Shown here: positions 60,924 through 64,000 of the stretch, one piece after another
How positions within the stretch are numbered: position 1 is the first letter of the stretch
Layout of the letters: every line of letters begins with the position of its first letter
NCBI RefSeq assembly: GCF_003991195.1
Contig: NZ_RCWL01000004.1
Span: 62,001-126,000 of the forward strand
From: Gynurincola endophyticus
Lineage (GTDB): Bacteria > Bacteroidota > Bacteroidia > Chitinophagales > Chitinophagaceae
Direction: 5' to 3'
Length of the DNA stretch: 64,000 nucleotides
Notes under the pieces: model-generated
What the model saw: the letters and a program-made list of their open reading frames with translations, nothing else
What the model was told of the DNA's origin: nothing
Database searches by the model: none
Position numbers and translations under genes: made by a program

Positions 60924-63900
60924 TTAAAAAATGTTATAGGTAAAACCGAACATAATCTCCGCACCTCTTTTAAAGCTTCTGTTGATATACTCGTTTCCAT
61001 ACCATTTACCACCGGTTTGTGGATTCGCATAAACTGTTTTAATAGCCGGGTTCAGCATATTCTTGGCGTATCCTTTGAACTGAATTCTGTCTCCGATTCG
61101 TTGTGAAAATACAAAGTCGAGGTATGGAACAGGTTGCGTATACAGATCCGGTTCACCAGTCAGGTTAATCTGCACCAATCGCTCTCCTACCATATTAAAT
61201 GTCAGGGTAAGATCAGTACCTGTTTTCTTGTTATCATAATTTAACCAGGCATTGATAGAGTAAGGAGCCTGTTCGAACAATGGACTGTTTTTTGGAGTAT
61301 ATCTGTCTAACGAACGATTGGCATTATAACGCTCTTCCGTTTTTTTAATTTCACTTTGAGCAATCAGAAGGTTCGTACCCAAAAAGAAGTTCTTTAAAGG
61401 ATCGAAAAGGTTACCGAGATTTTTTACCACTTCAAATTCTAAACCCCACACTTTACCTACATTTGGATCATTCTGAAACTGGATGGTAGGAAACTCAGGA
61501 TAAGTAGCCGCCAGTCCGTCTGTTTTCAAACTGAAAACTTTCACCAACTGATTCTGAATACGTTTTCCGAAAGCAGAAACAGCGATTACTTCACCTCTGT
61601 TTGGAAACCATTCCCATCTGAAATCAAAGTTTTGAGTATGTTGGTTTACCAGGTTCGGATTACCCACTACAAGACCCATTTGAAAAGCGTCAAATTCAAA
61701 CACATTGGTAATTTCTCTTAATTCAGGGCGGGCCAATGTTGTATTATAGGCTCCTCTGAAATTCATATTATCATTCAGGGTATAAGTAGCATTCACTGAA
61801 TAATAAGGTTTGTAATTTGCCTGATAAACAGAGTTAGGATTAATCGGATTTAAAGGAATGGCATTCCCTTCTGACGATTGTGCTGTAAGAGACGGATCTA
61901 AAAACACACCTGCAGTATCTACTGCTGATCCTATATTAGTCATTTCAAAACGAACTCCACCTGCCACGCGTAAACGCTCGTTTATTTTTAAATCGAGCAT
62001 CCCGTAGAGTGCATTTGTTTCAAAATAACCGGTATAGTTGTTAGGCGACTTCTGACTATTATATAAGAACCCACCAACGGGCATCCCTCCTTCTCCATGT
62101 CCGGGATTTAATCTCACTCCTACTATTTCACTACCTACCAATCGGTTCACATTACCGGAAACAGTATAAAGGGGTAATGCTTTATTACCTGAGAAATTTG
62201 ATCCTGGTAAGAATAGCTGATTCTCTCCAAATATTCTGTCGCGAAACAAGTAGTTAACTCCTGTTTTGAATTCCTGTTTTTGTCCGAGAAATTTAAAAGG
62301 GATGGTTAAATCTGCTTTATAGTTATAATTTTTTTCAGATAAATTTCTCCAGCGTCTGCCATTCGGTTCAGCCTGAATAATACCATATGTACCGAAGCCA
62401 TTCACATATCCAGAAGTAAGTGCATATAAGTGTTCAGAATAAACAAATTCACTGGAACCTGAATTTCCATCTACCACCGGTTTTGTATACCATCCACCAC
62501 CACGGGGCCTGTAATCAGCTATATTTACAAAACGAAAGTCGGGATCATTCTGATTAGAAGAAGAGGTAGCAATGTTATAACTCAATCTTGGAGAATAAGC
62601 ATTGGTTGAAAGTTTATGTTCACCCTGAAAATTAAAAGTATTCAGGTTTCTGAATGTTTGCTTTAGAGAGTAAGTAGTACTATGAACCTCTCCCGGAAGA
62701 CCCGTATATTCGTATTTACCGTACAGGTTTGTAGCGGTATTTTCTCCACCCCAGCTGCCCAGGTATTGCATACTTATTTCATGAAGCGCATTGAAACGGT
62801 AAGTTAAACCAGCCAGGGTTCCGTAGTTTAAAACCTCTGTTCCTGTATTCTCTTTATAGGTTTGATACTTTCCCATAAAAAGACTGTTCGGCGTGATATA
62901 GTTGGGGATATTTCTTGGGCTGTAAACATCAGGATTACCGGTAACCACCCCTTGATAGATACTGTACTGAGTAAGATCACCTCCGATAATATCTGTATAG
63001 CGCCGATAATAGTTTCCTCCCAGAATAAGACCCACTTTGTGTTTTCCAAATACATCAAAGCTATTTCCATAAGTAACAGAATATAACTGGTTCTGTGGGG
63101 CTTTTTTGTATTGGGTAGACATGATCGGATCAAAAGACTGCATGATATTATTAATACGGGCTACTTCTTTATAAGCATCCGGACTATAATTACTATTGGC
63201 TACCATCTGCTGAACACTACTCAATCCGTTTGGGTATTGACGGGCAAGATTTCTGAAATCACTGGTAAGATTCTTATCTTTAATTTTATGACCAAATGCA
63301 CCCATGTTACTATTCCAAAAGCTATTATATTTACCACCTAAACCGATATTTGAATTAAAACCAGTTTGTGCAATCACTTCCAAAGTCTGTACATCCGGAA
63401 CAGATTTGGTTTTCAATTCGACGATACCGGCTGCAGCATCTGCCGGTTTATCAGGAGTAACAGTTTTATAGATGGTGATGTTATCTAATAATGAAGCAGG
63501 AACAAGGTCTAATGGAATTGCACTTCTATCCGGATCTGACGAAGCCAGACGTGCACCGTTCAACTGTCCGATTACGCTTCTGTCGCCCAAACCACGTACC
63601 GCCACATACTTATCATCTGTAATCGTAACACCGGCTACTTTCGACAATGCCTGCGTAGTGGTAATACTACCAGTTTTAAGAATTTGTTCCGCAGAAATTG
63701 CATCTTGTACAATAGCTGCTTTTTTACGCTCTAACAGTACAGAGGCTTCCGTATTTGTTCTTCGGCGGGCCTGTACAGTTACTTCATCCATTACAGCAGT
63801 AGTAGATTTTAATACAATTTTCAGGCTATGCGAAGCAGGTGTAACAGCAAGTTCCTGTGTTTTATAGCCAACGAAGCTGAATACCAGAGTGGCTCCTTTT

Positions 63901-64000
63901 TCAGGTACTTTGATAGAAAAATTGCCATTCAAATCGGTGGCGGTACCTGCAGATCCGTTCTTCACATTTACAGATACACCTGTTAAAGCTTTATCCCCAT
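60924..64000 (-). CDS. TonB-dependent receptor, 5' end cut by window
   Basis: The frame is open from the right edge to a stop at 60924 (about 1025 residues seen). It begins inside the regulatory-like domain (GDKALTGVSVNVKNGSAGTATDLNGNFSI), so the signal peptide lies outside. Then a TonB-box-like VMDEVTVQARRR, plug with QALSKVAGVTITDDKYVAVRGLGDRSVIGQLNGARL and IPLDLVPASLLDNITIYKTVTPDKPADAAAGIVELKT, and a barrel ending FGFTYNIF. The plug pattern (LGDRSVIGQLNGARL) is that of Bacteroidota receptors that lack a SusD partner. A GTG at 63965 is not a start, since coding continues beyond it. It would be first or near first in the long operon. Confidence 0.9.
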   Translation of the reverse strand, partial: GDKALTGVSVNVKNGSAGTATDLNGNFSIKVPEKGATLVFSFVGYKTQELAVTPASHSLKIVLKSTTAVMDEVTVQARRRTNTEASVLLERKKAAIVQDAISAEQILKTGSITTTQALSKVAGVTITDDKYVAVRGLGDRSVIGQLNGARLASSDPDRSAIPLDLVPASLLDNITIYKTVTPDKPADAAAGIVELKTKSVPDVQTLEVIAQTGFNSNIGLGGKYNSFWNSNMGAFGHKIKDKNLTSDFRNLARQYPNGLSSVQQMVANSNYSPDAYKEVARINNIMQSFDPIMSTQYKKAPQNQLYSVTYGNSFDVFGKHKVGLILGGNYYRRYTDIIGGDLTQYSIYQGVVTGNPDVYSPRNIPNYITPNSLFMGKYQTYKENTGTEVLNYGTLAGLTYRFNALHEISMQYLGSWGGENTATNLYGKYEYTGLPGEVHSTTYSLKQTFRNLNTFNFQGEHKLSTNAYSPRLSYNIATSSSNQNDPDFRFVNIADYRPRGGGWYTKPVVDGNSGSSEFVYSEHLYALTSGYVNGFGTYGIIQAEPNGRRWRNLSEKNYNYKADLTIPFKFLGQKQEFKTGVNYLFRDRIFGENQLFLPGSNFSGNKALPLYTVSGNVNRLVGSEIVGVRLNPGHGEGGMPVGGFLYNSQKSPNNYTGYFETNALYGMLDLKINERLRVAGGVRFEMTNIGSAVDTAGVFLDPSLTAQSSEGNAIPLNPINPNSVYQANYKPYYSVNATYTLNDNMNFRGAYNTTLARPELREITNVFEFDAFQMGLVVGNPNLVNQHTQNFDFRWEWFPNRGEVIAVSAFGKRIQNQLVKVFSLKTDGLAATYPEFPTIQFQNDPNVGKVWGLEFEVVKNLGNLFDPLKNFFLGTNLLIAQSEIKKTEERYNANRSLDRYTPKNSPLFEQAPYSINAWLNYDNKKTGTDLTLTFNMVGERLVQINLTGEPDLYTQPVPYLDFVFSQRIGDRIQFKGYAKNMLNPAIKTVYANPQTGGKWYGNEYINRSFKRGAEIMFGFTYNIF

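Noticed and set aside
63963-63965. GTG as start of the right-edge receptor
   Set aside because: The same frame continues to the window edge with family-like sequence (LTGVSVNV) before it, so the gene is cut, not starting here.
1-64000. CRISPR array, tRNA or riboswitch
   Set aside because: No regularly spaced repeats were seen, no T-loop-like GGTTCGA pattern in a gap, and no leader matching a riboswitch consensus that I know.

Overview
The window is typical Bacteroidota chromosome, most like Chitinophagaceae or a close relative. It is AT-rich and full of SusC/SusD-type and other TonB-dependent receptors, Cys-anchored lipoproteins, FAS1, IPT/TIG, DUF5018-like and HmuY-like proteins. Some upstream regions match the Bacteroidota -33 TTTG / -7 TAnnTTTG promoter. 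I saw no tRNA, rRNA, CRISPR array, insertion sequence or phage genes. Both ends are cut inside TonB-dependent receptor genes.

Layout. (1) 1-2401, minus: a TonB-dependent receptor running off the left edge and a small secreted His/Cys-containing protein with a good promoter. (2) 2565-12531, minus: a seven-gene operon of ribokinase, GRP-family sugar transporter, SusC, SusD, nucleoside hydrolase lipoprotein and two paralogous beta-propeller lipoproteins, ended by a terminator. This is a ribose/nucleoside scavenging locus. A divergent 498-aa helical-repeat protein of unknown role lies upstream. (3) 14246-19152: SdpI-family membrane protein, DUF4468 protein, S41 peptidase, lipocalin-like protein and a CE1-type esterase. 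(4) 19442-34345: a large heme-acquisition island. It holds an AraC/PchR-like regulator, HmuT, HmuU, a single polypeptide joining the HmuV ATPase to a full HmuS/ChuS-like domain, three HmuY-family lipoproteins, two copies of a pair of DUF5018-like lipoproteins, a heme oxygenase and an HmuR-like TonB receptor. (5) 34737-41088: two DUF3592 paralogues, then an AraC regulator divergent from an amidohydrolase / cupin / Tat-dependent aldo-keto reductase / SDR cluster. (6) 41300-48837: assorted genes, including an overlapping trio (intradiol dioxygenase-like lipoprotein, unknown, pirin-like cupin), an Eis-like acetyltransferase, an alpha/beta hydrolase lipoprotein and a short RtcB. (7) 48864-64000, minus: one long operon with two large TonB-dependent receptors, two DUF4397-like lipoproteins, three FAS1 lipoproteins and an IPT/NHL lipoprotein, with no SusD.

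How the genes work together. In the ribose locus, nucleosides or ribosides would be taken up through SusC/D, cleaved by the nucleoside hydrolase, and the ribose carried across the inner membrane and phosphorylated. In the heme island, surface HmuY-type lipoproteins would capture heme and pass it to the TonB receptor; HmuT, HmuU and the ATPase would import it; and heme oxygenase and/or the HmuS domain would handle it in the cytoplasm.

The most unusual points are the HmuV-HmuS fusion, whose HmuS half lacks the canonical heme-ligand histidines; the duplicated HmuY/DUF5018-like cassette bracketing the heme oxygenase; and the SusD-less receptor operon carrying FAS1 and DUF4397-like lipoproteins.
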